From a virus, in IMG/VR virus record IMGVR_UViG_3300032093_000394, positions 1-36,860 of that record: a stretch of DNA of 36,860 nt. One strand, written 5' to 3'. The translations under genes were made by a program, and so were the position numbers. Under the pieces are notes generated by a model that made no database searches, was not told the origin of the DNA, and saw only the letters and a program-made list of their open reading frames with translations. Shown here one piece after another: positions 1-5,529 of this stretch (within the stretch, counting starts at the first letter, position 1; each line of letters starts with the position of its first letter).

Positions 1-53
1 GCACCTGCCCAGACGACGACGCCGATGAGTTGGAGGAGGAGGATGAGGGTCAT
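1..53 (-). CDS. Small membrane protein, 3' end outside window (partial)
   Basis: Only the first 17 codons lie in the window. They start at an ATG on 53-51 that overlaps the TGA of the upstream gene (ATGA), as elsewhere in this operon. The visible peptide is almost entirely hydrophobic (Leu, Ile, Val, Trp), so it reads as the start of an N-terminal membrane helix. No family can be assigned. It is the last visible member of the leftward early operon. Confidence 0.5.
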   Translation of the reverse strand, partial: MTLILLLQLIGVVVWAG

Positions 54-277
54 TGCTTGTCCACCAGCTTGATGTTGAAAACCTCGGACAGGGCTTCCGG
101 CGTGGCCAGCTCCCAGCTTTCGTCGCAGTCCCAGCCAGCAGTTCGGTGCGGCTGGTCTGTGTTGGTGCCGGGCTCGCCCGCCCCACGCCCGGCGATGGGT
201 TGGCTACCGTCGAGTGTCGGCTCAACCAAACCGGCACTGCGGGATACGGGGCTTTTCTGTTTGATGAGGGGGATCAT
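50..277 (-). CDS. Hypothetical phage protein, 75 aa
   Basis: The ATG at 277 overlaps the upstream stop as ATGA, so it is preferred over a TTG at 298 in the same frame. The product is hydrophilic and Gly/Pro-rich in the middle, with an acidic Asp/Glu/Trp stretch and a C-terminus ending in VDKQ. I recognise no motif. It belongs to a run of very small, translationally coupled genes that are probably early accessory functions. Confidence 0.55.
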   Translation of the reverse strand: MIPLIKQKSPVSRSAGLVEPTLDGSQPIAGRGAGEPGTNTDQPHRTAGWDCDESWELATPEALSEVFNIKLVDKQ

Positions 278-459
278 GGGCGCCCCGCTAGGCCGCAATG
301 GCCTTCAGTGGGCGCTTCGCCAGTTGGTGTTTCGCCATACCGGCCCCTATACGTTGGCTCATGCCAGCGCCAAGCCATGCAGGCGGAGCCGATGCACTTG
401 CCTAGGCCTCTATGCTCGGTCCTGAAGCACCATTTCGTCTTCGCCTCATCCTCGGTCAT
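274..459 (-). CDS. Small cysteine-rich phage protein, 61 aa
   Basis: This 61-residue protein has a spaced Cys pattern: CFRTE, then GKCIGSACMAWRW, and a final HCGLAGRP. The K-C-I-x-S-x-C-M-A-W-R core followed by a short GYCGLAG-like end resembles small uncharacterised proteins seen in phages of Proteobacteria, and the four Cys could hold a metal. Start and stop both overlap neighbours as ATGA. Function unknown. Confidence 0.65.
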   Translation of the reverse strand: MTEDEAKTKWCFRTEHRGLGKCIGSACMAWRWHEPTYRGRYGETPTGEAPTEGHCGLAGRP

Positions 460-638
460 GTCTTTGCCTCTTCGAAGTGTCGCTGCGCTTCCGGTGGCAG
501 CGCGCTAACCAAGCTTGCGGAAAGGCCAATTTTAAGCGCGACAACAACGGCAACCAGTTCTGGAAGCGTAATGTCCGGGGTTGGCGTAAACATCAGCATC
601 GGGCCTGATTTGAGCATCTGGTGGTATGGTTCGGTCAT
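456..638 (-). CDS. Hypothetical phage protein, 60 aa
   Basis: Start (638) and stop (456) both overlap the adjacent genes by four bases, supporting translation as part of the operon. There is a short hydrophobic stretch, LPELVAVVVALKIGLSASLV, at about residues 25-44. It could be a single membrane helix or a buried helix. The C-terminus is charged. No family recognised. Confidence 0.55.
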   Translation of the reverse strand: MTEPYHQMLKSGPMLMFTPTPDITLPELVAVVVALKIGLSASLVSALPPEAQRHFEEAKT

Positions 639-859
639 GGTTTCGTCCTCGCGTGTGTTGTGGGTTGTGTGGCCAGTTGCAGCCGCACATCCGCGACCGG
701 CATCCGCAGCATGGAAGCGATCTGGACGGGCACGTAGCCTTCAGCAGCGAGGCGGGCGACACGCGGGTCAGGCGGGGGAAGCTGGCGCGGCAGGAACGTC
801 CGGGCGTGGCGCTCGGCGCGGAGGTCTGCTTCGGAGCGGAGCGGGGTTGTGCGGGTCAT
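635..859 (-). CDS. Small helix-turn-helix-like phage protein, 74 aa
   Basis: The start at 859 gives the operon-typical ATGA overlap; a longer reading from 877 is possible but not needed. Residues about 38-65 (DPRVARLAAEGYVPVQIASM and the following helix) resemble a sigma-region-4/LuxR-type helix-turn-helix, in which a first helix is followed by a turn around Gly-Tyr-Val and a recognition helix. The N-terminus, MTRTTPLRSEADLRAERHAR, closely matches the 21-residue peptide at 1471-1536, so the two look like paralogues. Possible small DNA-binding regulator; target unknown. Confidence 0.6.
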   Translation of the reverse strand: MTRTTPLRSEADLRAERHARTFLPRQLPPPDPRVARLAAEGYVPVQIASMLRMPVADVRLQLATQPTTHARTKP

Positions 860-1119
860 GCCTGCCCCTGCTGACAAGGCACACGAACCGTGCGGGGATC
901 ATCAATGCGTCCAGCGGTTGTTACCAGCGCGGAGAACCCGCAACGCTTGCATGTGACGTGATAGGCGCCGCAGCGCTTTGCCGGATACGGCACTTGGGTC
1001 ACGCAGCTCGGCTCTCCGCCAGACAGGTCAACATCTATGCCTTTCGGATAGCGCGGATTGGGCGGGCATTGAGGCTCGCGGTGCCGGTCGATCCACTCGA
1101 CTTTCAGCGCTTGTTCCAT
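856..1119 (-). CDS. Small zinc-ribbon-like phage protein, 87 aa
   Basis: It opens with MEQALKVEWIDRHREPQCPP. Later it has a Cys cluster (KRCGAYHVTCKRCG) and a conserved-looking end, GRIDDPRTVRVPC, giving several Cys suitable for a zinc ribbon. Small phage proteins with this Cys-Gly and DDPR-VRVPC pattern are common but uncharacterised. A GGAG about 10 bases upstream of the ATG supports the start. It overlaps the HAD gene by 16 bases. Confidence 0.65.
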   Translation of the reverse strand: MEQALKVEWIDRHREPQCPPNPRYPKGIDVDLSGGEPSCVTQVPYPAKRCGAYHVTCKRCGFSALVTTAGRIDDPRTVRVPCQQGQA

Positions 1120-1466
1120 GGTTTGAACTCCTGCATTGTGGTGAGCGTCGGGAAGTTGCCATCAAAGCAGATTGCGCGGTCATCAACCGTGAGCCATGCA
1201 GCGGGCTTTTGTGTGGGGAATTGAAGCTGCGCCAGATCGTCAGCAGACAGACCGTGCAAAACGAGCCAGCCTTGCATACACTGAACGCCGCTCAGGTGCT
1301 TTGACCGGCTGGAATAGATCACCGGTTCAAAGTCGGGGTTGCGAATCATGTCACGCAGCCATTCGATTGCGCCGGGCACTGGTGGATCGTTTGCAACGCC
1401 CTCGCCCTGCCAGCCGCTTGTGTAGCTGTGGAGAACGCCGTCAAAGTCTATGCAGATGGTCTTCAT
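1104..1466 (-). CDS. HAD-superfamily phosphatase-like protein
   Basis: This 120-residue protein carries the HAD motif I, DFDGVLH, at residues 7-13, with nucleophile Asp7 and acid Asp9. A YSSRS segment could supply the motif II Ser, and VDDRAICFDG near the C-terminus resembles the acidic motif that binds Mg. Small phage HAD proteins of this size are usually assigned as nucleotide or polynucleotide phosphatases, but the substrate cannot be told here. A good Shine-Dalgarno (AAAGGTGA) sits just upstream and contains the stop codon of the preceding peptide, so the two may be coupled. It may help adjust nucleotide pools or DNA ends during replication. Confidence 0.8.
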   Translation of the reverse strand: MKTICIDFDGVLHSYTSGWQGEGVANDPPVPGAIEWLRDMIRNPDFEPVIYSSRSKHLSGVQCMQGWLVLHGLSADDLAQLQFPTQKPAAWLTVDDRAICFDGNFPTLTTMQEFKPWNKR

Positions 1467-1470
1467 GTTT

Positions 1471-1536
1471 TCACCTTTCGTTTGTGCGCTCGGCGCGGGC
1501 TTCGGCGGCTGTCTGGAGGGGGCGGGTGCGGGTCAT
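1471..1536 (-). CDS. 21-residue peptide, truncated paralogue
   Basis: The ATG at 1536 overlaps the stop of the DUF551 gene as ATGA, and the TGA at 1471-1473 lies inside the Shine-Dalgarno of the HAD gene. The peptide MTRTRPLQTAAEARAERTNE(R) aligns with the N-terminus of the 74-residue protein at 635-859. It may be a shortened paralogue kept as a translational-coupling leader, or a relic. No independent evidence of expression. Confidence 0.4.
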   Translation of the reverse strand: MTRTRPLQTAAEARAERTNER

Positions 1537-1772
1537 GCTGGAGGCTCCGGGAGGGGCATCCAGTGGGTGAACGTGCTGTCAGGGGCGCCGCCATAGCCGG
1601 GGTAGACACCCCAGCCGCCAAACTTGCCGCCAAAGGTTTCGTACCGGATGCAGAACATGCGGCCTCTTTGGTGGCTCATGTGGCGGTCATCGTTTTCGCC
1701 AACGATGGCGAGGATAGCCGTCCCATCCCTCGGCGCCGTCTCAATCGGTTGCCATTCCATGCGGGTGCCCAT
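1533..1772 (-). CDS. DUF551 domain protein (copy 2)
   Basis: The protein carries the DUF551 signature WQPIETAPRDGTAILAI close to the N-terminus, and a C-terminal THWMPLP that matches the family's usual end. DUF551 proteins are small, common in phages and of unknown function. The ATG at 1772 gives a TGATG overlap with the preceding mini-gene; a later ATG at 1760 (MEWQPIE) is also possible. A second DUF551 gene lies at 4476-4820 in the same operon. Confidence 0.8.
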   Translation of the reverse strand: MGTRMEWQPIETAPRDGTAILAIVGENDDRHMSHQRGRMFCIRYETFGGKFGGWGVYPGYGGAPDSTFTHWMPLPEPPA

Positions 1773-1852
1773 CACGCCGCCCTCCGCTGTTCCGGCAGGA
1801 CGCCGCTCGCCAGGAACTCGGCAAGCGCAGGGCGGTCGGGGAAACGGGTCAT
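1772..1852 (-). CDS. 26-residue hypothetical protein
   Basis: This mini-gene fits exactly between two others, starting in an ATGA overlap (1852) and ending in a TGATG overlap (1772). Its product is MTRFPDRPALAEFLASGVLP followed by EQRRAA. The tight fit is the main argument that it is translated; its removal would leave an 80-base gap in an otherwise gapless operon. No function suggested. Confidence 0.45.
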   Translation of the reverse strand: MTRFPDRPALAEFLASGVLPEQRRAA

Positions 1853-2133
1853 AGCGAGCCCTCCTTTTGGAGCGCCGCTTCCAGCTGGGCCTGCATTCTG
1901 GCTAGGTCGCTGGCATGTTCGCGGACACGGGCGAGGAACTGCCCCGGCTTAGGTGCCCATTCGTCAGGGCTCTTGAGCTGGCGCTGGGCGCATTCAACGA
2001 TGCTGGCGTAGGGCTGGCCGTCAAGGACAAACAGCCATGCGCGAACCGCGTCCTCGTGAATGTCCTTGCCGGGCGGAACGTAGGCAATGAGCATCTGTTT
2101 CAGGATCGAAAGCACTGGTGCGGGCTCAGCCAT
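1849..2133 (-). CDS. Hypothetical replication-module protein, 94 aa
   Basis: I chose the ATG at 2133, which overlaps the end of the DUF1376 gene by only eight bases. A longer in-frame reading from 2442 would run 316 bases inside that gene. The product is mostly helical, with IHEDAVRAWLFVLDGQPYAS and PDEWAPKPGQFLARVREHAS followed by a helical tail. The second motif resembles the W-x-P-x-P-G-E-L pattern in small phage proteins encoded beside replication initiators. A role as loader or accessory for the upstream DUF1376 protein is inference from position. Confidence 0.6.
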   Translation of the reverse strand: MAEPAPVLSILKQMLIAYVPPGKDIHEDAVRAWLFVLDGQPYASIVECAQRQLKSPDEWAPKPGQFLARVREHASDLARMQAQLEAALQKEGSL

Positions 2134-3010
2134 CGGTGCCTGTGCGCGTTTCAGGAGCCCAATGCTCGCCTTCAATTGTGAAGGCGTCAGATTGAACTGG
2201 ATCGGCTGGCCGGGCGGCGTGTCCCGCCATGCTTGCAGCAACCCGGTCGAAAGCCGAGAGAGTTTGCTCAGCTCCTCCGCGCTGGTAAGCGGGGCGAGCG
2301 GCGGCGCGCTTGCGCTTGTCGTCGCTAACGCGCCTGATCCAGTTTCGCCATGTGCCTTCCCAATCGAGCTTGCAGGCGTTTCTTCCGGTTGTGGCAATCC
2401 AGTAGTCACGGAACCGATCTGCTTCACGGTTGATCTCCTCACGGGTCATGCCCTCGCTGCTGGCGAAGGCGTAGTCTTTTGGGGTTGGGGTCCAGTTGGA
2501 CGGGATGCGCGATCCACGGGCGGCGCCTCTGGCCTTGCCAGTCGATTTGCTTTCAGGGGGGAGCGGCTTCGGGGGCGGCGCGCTTGCGCGCTCTACAGAA
2601 GCGTTAGCTTCTGTTCTTACTTCTGTATCTGTATCTGTATCTGTATCTGTATGGTCGGGCTTTGGTGATTGCACCGCTTTGATTTTGTTAGGGTGCGAAC
2701 GATTTTCGGCCTGTTTATCTCGGAATGTTCTCGTTTCTTCGAGCAGATAATCCGCGCGAGAGTTCGAGATAATGCCGTGATCGATGTTGATTTTGCCGCG
2801 CGCAAACAGCTCATCACGCAAGGCGCGCCACTTGCGAACAGAGCAGCCTAGCTGACCGGCAATGTACTGCGCGTCATCAGGAAGGCGCCCGTTTCGCATG
2901 TAAATCAGATCAAGGACGACCGCATAGGCGCCCTTGAGTTCAAGTCCCATGCCGATCGTTCCATCAAGGAAGTCGCGGGGGAACCGCTTGTAATATGGCA
3001 AGCTGTTCAT
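2126..3010 (-). CDS. DUF1376 (YdaU-like) replication-type protein
   Basis: The N-terminal 90 residues (MNSLPYYKRFPRDFLDGTIG, then LELKGAYAVVLDLIYMRNG) match the DUF1376 domain found in phage and prophage replication modules. The domain is thought to be winged-helix-like and to act at the phage origin. A low-complexity linker follows at about residues 115-165, with five Thr-Asp repeats and Pro/Ala-rich sequence. After it comes a C-terminal region with IPSNWTPTPKDYAFA and a Trp-rich WEGTWRNWIRR motif, as in other phage initiators and helicase loaders. At 294 residues it is the largest gene of the leftward operon and the best candidate for replication initiator. No helicase or polymerase gene is present in the window, so host enzymes would be recruited. 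Confidence 0.8.
   Translation of the reverse strand: MNSLPYYKRFPRDFLDGTIGMGLELKGAYAVVLDLIYMRNGRLPDDAQYIAGQLGCSVRKWRALRDELFARGKINIDHGIISNSRADYLLEETRTFRDKQAENRSHPNKIKAVQSPKPDHTDTDTDTDTEVRTEANASVERASAPPPKPLPPESKSTGKARGAARGSRIPSNWTPTPKDYAFASSEGMTREEINREADRFRDYWIATTGRNACKLDWEGTWRNWIRRVSDDKRKRAAARPAYQRGGAEQTLSAFDRVAASMAGHAARPADPVQSDAFTIEGEHWAPETRTGTDG
2623..2652. repeat. Hexanucleotide tandem repeat, 5 copies
   Basis: Five perfect copies of CTGTAT (ATACAG on the coding strand) lie inside the DUF1376 gene and encode the Thr-Asp repeats of its linker. Since the unit is six bases, copy-number change keeps the reading frame and would only lengthen or shorten the linker. Confidence 0.9.
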
Positions 3011-3294
3011 TGGATCGTCACCTTGGGCGTGGTGACTTCGACAGGCTCGTTTCCGGGGATTTGGCGCACGCCTTCCCAGACTTCGCGGATCGCTGCGTAT
3101 GGTATTTGCAAGTCCCTGGCGACGTGCCGGGAAGCCTCAAACAAGTCCGCATCCGTCACGTAAGCCGGGGTGCAGGCGCCGCTTTCATCCGTGAACGCCG
3201 CAAACAGGAGCAGAATGACCTGCTGAACCCAAGGCATTTCTGGGTCGCGCGTCAGGATCGCCAGATGCGTTTCTGTGTACTTGTCGATGTTCAT
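3007..3294 (-). CDS. Hypothetical phage protein, 95 aa
   Basis: The start at 3294 gives an ATGA overlap; the longer in-frame ORF from 3351 would lie inside the neighbour. The protein begins MNIDKYTETHLAILTRDPEM and has a hydrophobic helix (VQQVILLLFAAF). A predicted helical middle resembles a winged-helix fold (TDADLFEASRHVARDLQIPY). It lies directly upstream of the DUF1376 gene and may belong to the replication module. I do not recognise a family. Confidence 0.55.
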   Translation of the reverse strand: MNIDKYTETHLAILTRDPEMPWVQQVILLLFAAFTDESGACTPAYVTDADLFEASRHVARDLQIPYAAIREVWEGVRQIPGNEPVEVTTPKVTIQ

Positions 3295-3638
3295 GCTGCT
3301 CTCCGTTCCGCCAGCGCGGCTTCGATCTGTGCGCGGTTGATCCGGCACCATTGGCGCAAGGCCGCATCACTGATTTCGAGGGTGCGTGCTGCCGATTTCC
3401 AGCAATGTCCGGCAAGGCGCAGCTTGTACGCCTCCACGCGGCGGCGGAACTCATAGCCGGTCACGGGCTTGCGGCTTCCGCCTGCCCGGCGAAACTTGGC
3501 CACTTGCTCAGCGTAATGCGGGCGGGCCTTCAGCCAGTTGTAAACGGTCTGCGCGGCGATGCCTTCCGAACGCGCAAACGCGCGCATGGACTTGCCAGCC
3601 TCAAGGGCTGCAATCAGGCGGTCAAAACGACCCTTCAT
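3291..3638 (-). CDS. Double helix-turn-helix DNA-binding protein
   Basis: This 115-residue protein starts at 3638 (ATGA overlap). It shows two helix-turn-helix-like segments. The first is at residues 15-35 (KSMRAFARSEGIAAQTVYNW), and the second is near residues 77-97 (CWKSAARTLEISDAALRQWC). Between them is a basic stretch, KFRRAGGSRKPVTGYEFRRR. The first resembles transposase- or terminase-type HTH units. It is probably a DNA-binding regulator or packaging/replication accessory. It lies between the GcrA-like gene and the replication genes. Confidence 0.65.
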   Translation of the reverse strand: MKGRFDRLIAALEAGKSMRAFARSEGIAAQTVYNWLKARPHYAEQVAKFRRAGGSRKPVTGYEFRRRVEAYKLRLAGHCWKSAARTLEISDAALRQWCRINRAQIEAALAERRAA

Positions 3639-4093
3639 GCCATGCCCCCCGACGACTGAGCCACCGACCGGCTTGTGTGGTGCGGGCAATACCGTCCGCC
3701 CTCGGCGTGGGCGCCGCAGAACTTGTGCGGCAGGGCGTCTGTCACAGGCCAGCGGCAGGACGTGCGCGACAGGGCGTCAAACAGAATGCCTTCAACAGGA
3801 GGCGGCTTAGGCGGATCAATGCGCTTGACTGGCGCGGTCGTGCGCTGGCGGGCTTCCTTGCGCTTCAGGACAAGGCCTGGCGACACCGCGTTGGCTTGGG
3901 CCTTTTCCGACCGGCTGCCGGAATGACGGCGACCGCCAAGGGCAATGGCATTCCGGTGGCAAATCCCGATGATCGTGTTGCGGGTCACGCCAAAGCGCGC
4001 CGCGATTTCCCGCCCGCTCTGGCCTGAGTTGGCCAGTGTGCGGATGTAATCGATGCTGTCGGCGCTCCAGCGCGCTGTGTATTCTCTTGGCAT
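3635..4093 (-). CDS. gcrA: GcrA-like cell-cycle regulator
   Basis: This 152-residue protein has the GcrA layout. An N-terminal DNA-binding helix-turn-helix (residues 6-45) includes WSADSIDYIRTL, GREIAARFGVTRNTIIG and a HRN start of the next segment. A variable basic linker follows. The C-terminal module is CRWPVTDALPHKFCG...GGRYCPHH, the Cys/His part that in Caulobacter GcrA contacts sigma-70. GcrA is confined to Alphaproteobacteria and activates promoters carrying CcrM-methylated GANTC sites, so a phage copy suggests control of phage or host promoters through the host methylation cycle. The start has the TAGGGGCTGGGGA purine-rich leader. This is one of the strongest pointers to host class. 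Confidence 0.85.
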   Translation of the reverse strand: MPREYTARWSADSIDYIRTLANSGQSGREIAARFGVTRNTIIGICHRNAIALGGRRHSGSRSEKAQANAVSPGLVLKRKEARQRTTAPVKRIDPPKPPPVEGILFDALSRTSCRWPVTDALPHKFCGAHAEGGRYCPHHTSRSVAQSSGGMA

Positions 4094-4110
4094 TCCCCAG
4101 CCCCTATTTC

Positions 4111-4479
4111 CTACGGTTTCCAGTTTTTGCGTTCAGTCGGTGTCGCCAGCCGCATTACGTCCGCGTCCCGGCCGCAGGCGGTTGCCCGCGTGGTTCCGGT
4201 CGGTACGATGAACGGGGCGATCTTGTTGCCATCCGCATCCCGAGGGCGCGCCAAGTCGCTCATACGGGGGCGAACGGTCAGAAGCGTGATGCCCGTGCGC
4301 TCTGCGATTTCGTCAGGCGTGGCGGGGCCGTACAGGAGCGCCGTCCTGATCTTGCCGAACGCGCCATTGGCGTACCGGGCGGCATAGGCAGCGGCTCGCT
4401 GGGAGGTGCCTTCGCGCTTGTAGTTTTGGGCGACTTTGGCGGTCAGGTCGAAGGCGAGCTGGCTGTCAGTGGAGGTCAT
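4111..4479 (-). CDS. Winged-helix phage regulator-like protein
   Basis: This 122-residue protein (start at 4479, ATGA overlap) has a central winged-helix segment, LLYGPATPDEIAERTGITLL, then TVRPRMSDLARPRDADGNKI. It ends in a wing-like stretch with IVPTGTTRATACGR. Many Proteobacterial phages carry small proteins with this ATPDEIA...T-VRPR-x-DL...VPTG-R pattern, usually called winged-helix proteins of unknown role. It may bind DNA near replication or regulatory sites. A 17-base gap separates it from GcrA. Confidence 0.7.
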   Translation of the reverse strand: MTSTDSQLAFDLTAKVAQNYKREGTSQRAAAYAARYANGAFGKIRTALLYGPATPDEIAERTGITLLTVRPRMSDLARPRDADGNKIAPFIVPTGTTRATACGRDADVMRLATPTERKNWKP

Positions 4480-4820
4480 TCCCGATACCCCCCGCAATTG
4501 CATGGGCCATTAGGGAAAGCAGGTTCGTTGTGGACCGCGCAGTCGGACCAATGCTTCAGTTCCTTGGCGATCTCGATTGCCGCATCTAGGCTGGCGATGA
4601 GCCGTGCGCCGTGGTCTACCGTTGGCGGCGGTGGCAGATGCATCCAGTGGGTAGGCTGACACGCGCGGCTGCCGTCATGCTGCCACCAGTGGCCGTTATC
4701 GTCCTCCCATGCGTAGGAGACGACATCGAATATCCACCAGTTGAACTGACGGGGCTTTCGGGCCGCGAGAATTTCCGTCCCGTCCTTCGGCGCCGTCTCA
4801 ATCGGTTGCCACTCAGCCAT
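4476..4820 (-). CDS. DUF551 domain protein (copy 1)
   Basis: The start at 4820 (MAEWQPIETAPKDGTEILAA) gives a TGATG overlap with the small membrane-protein gene upstream and puts the DUF551 signature right at the N-terminus. The in-frame extension to 4985 has no such support. The domain ends around QPTHWMHLPPPP. A further 45 residues form a helix and a Cys-rich tail, CAVHNEPAFPNGPCNCGG, not present in the shorter copy at 1533-1772. Function of the family is unknown. Confidence 0.8.
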   Translation of the reverse strand: MAEWQPIETAPKDGTEILAARKPRQFNWWIFDVVSYAWEDDNGHWWQHDGSRACQPTHWMHLPPPPTVDHGARLIASLDAAIEIAKELKHWSDCAVHNEPAFPNGPCNCGGYRE

Positions 4821-4924
4821 CACGCCAGCCCCACCATCAGCAGGAGCGCGCACCAGAGGGCGAGCGAGACGGGCAGAGCCCAGACGATGCCGCGAATGGC
4901 AGCTAGGGGGTCGTCGCGGTTCAT
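4820..4924 (-). CDS. Small single-helix membrane protein, 34 aa
   Basis: The ATG at 4924 is preceded by a clear Shine-Dalgarno (GGGGGA, eight bases upstream). The TGA overlaps the start of the DUF551 gene as TGATG. The peptide begins MNRDDPLAAIRGIVWALPVS and continues as one hydrophobic helix with Leu, Trp, Cys and Met. Too short for family assignment. It is the first securely placed gene of the leftward operon. Confidence 0.55.
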   Translation of the reverse strand: MNRDDPLAAIRGIVWALPVSLALWCALLLMVGLA

Positions 4925-4971
4925 GCGCGAAATCCCCCAAAACACACGTTGACGCCACGGAAGTTTTTGGC

Positions 4972-4998
4972 TTTTCTGCTGACAAAAGTCAGGGAAAA
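4972..4998. promoter_or_regulatory. Imperfect dyad in possible divergent control region
   Basis: The sequence TTTTC-tg-CTGAC-AAAA-GTCAG-g-GAAAA forms a dyad of two 5-bp arms per side. It lies in an AT-richer stretch between the leftward gene starting at 4924 and the rightward ORF starting at 5002. It could be an operator or a weak hairpin. I see no convincing sigma-70 promoter here; a TTGACG at 4949-4954 lacks a good -10 at 16-17 bases. Confidence 0.35.
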
Positions 4999-5001
4999 TC
5001 C

Positions 5002-5220
5002 ATGCTCGCTCACTACCTCGCGGAGGTTCCGCACCACTACTGGGACGCCAAAAGCCAAGCCTTCATTGCCGAACTCAAATCCGACGGTGTAGTCGTCCAG
5101 CGCTTCACAATCCCGAGGCACGTATTCTTTGCGATCCATGCCGATATGGCGCGGGCGATCCAAGACGCTTGCAGCGCGAGCGGCGCGGAAATCGTGGAGC
5201 TGAGGAAAGCCGAGGGGTGA
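5002..5220 (+). CDS. Hypothetical small protein, 72 aa
   Basis: The ORF begins with an AGGGA six to seven bases before ATG and encodes MLAHYLAEVPHHYWDAKSQA and then a strand-helix pattern (FTIPRHVFFAIHADMARAIQ) typical of a folded small protein. It converges on the HTH gene at 5223-5456 with two bases between the stops. A competing ORF on the other strand (4921-5223) covers the same bases and is coupled to its leftward neighbours. I favour this rightward one for its protein-like composition, but only moderately. Confidence 0.5.
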   Translation: MLAHYLAEVPHHYWDAKSQAFIAELKSDGVVVQRFTIPRHVFFAIHADMARAIQDACSASGAEIVELRKAEG

Positions 5221-5222
5221 CA

Positions 5223-5456
5223 TCAGCGTGCCCCCTCTTTCAGGCGGCGCTCGTTCGCTGCGGCTTCCGCCAGCAACTCGTGCGTCACGTTGATCTTTTT
5301 GGCCTTGGCGTAGGCGACAATCGCGGGATGGAAGTGCTGCGGAATGTAGCCGTTGCGCTTCTTCCAGCTCACCACCGTCTGGTAGTTCGCGCCCGTAATG
5401 TCCCGAACTACCGTGACGCCGCCAAGTCGGGTAAAGATGTCTGCAATCCTGATCAT
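5223..5456 (-). CDS. Cro/CI-type helix-turn-helix regulator, 77 aa
   Basis: The N-terminal half is a small helix-turn-helix: MIRIADIFTRLGGVTVVRDI, then TGANYQTVVSWKKRNGYIPQ. The invariant-looking W-K-K-R-x-x-IP recognition region is typical of short phage Cro-like or carph-isopro proteins. The ATG lies about ten bases beyond a strong predicted -10, and CCTCCC rather than a Shine-Dalgarno precedes it, so the transcript may be nearly leaderless, as lambda cI is from PRM. It diverges from the 104-residue regulator across an operator pair. By lambda logic it occupies the CI position, though it lacks a cleavage domain. Confidence 0.7.
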   Translation of the reverse strand: MIRIADIFTRLGGVTVVRDITGANYQTVVSWKKRNGYIPQHFHPAIVAYAKAKKINVTHELLAEAAANERRLKEGAR

Positions 5457-5465
5457 GGGAGGCAG

Positions 5466-5493
5466 TTTATGCGTTGTGCATAATTGGTGTCAA
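5466..5493 (-). promoter_or_regulatory. Leftward promoter of the switch region
   Basis: On the minus strand a perfect -35, TTGACA (5493-5488), is followed after 16 bases by CATAAA (5471-5466). The predicted start is near 5459, only about three bases before the ATG at 5456. The -10 lies inside the 5467-5483 operator and the -35 touches the 5491-5507 operator, so bound repressor would block it. Confidence 0.55.
5467..5483. promoter_or_regulatory. Operator, perfect copy 1
   Basis: TTATGCGTTGTGCATAA is a 17-bp dyad with arms TTATGC and GCATAA and a five-base spacer. The same sequence, spacer included, recurs at 5896-5912. It overlaps the -10 of the leftward promoter. Confidence 0.75.
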
Positions 5494-5507
5494 TGCCCGC
5501 CGCATAA
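5491..5507. promoter_or_regulatory. Operator, degenerate copy
   Basis: CAATGC-CCGCC-GCATAA keeps the right arm exactly and four of six bases in the left arm, with the same 17-bp length. It is 24 bp (centre to centre) from the perfect copy at 5467-5483. Likely a weaker binding site. Confidence 0.5.
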
Positions 5508-5529
5508 ATTTTTGGCGTAATTTCCAGTC

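Noticed and set aside
1849-2442. A 197-codon version of the gene downstream of DUF1376
   Set aside because: It would overlap the DUF1376 gene by 316 bases. The ATG at 2133 leaves the eight-base overlap usual here.
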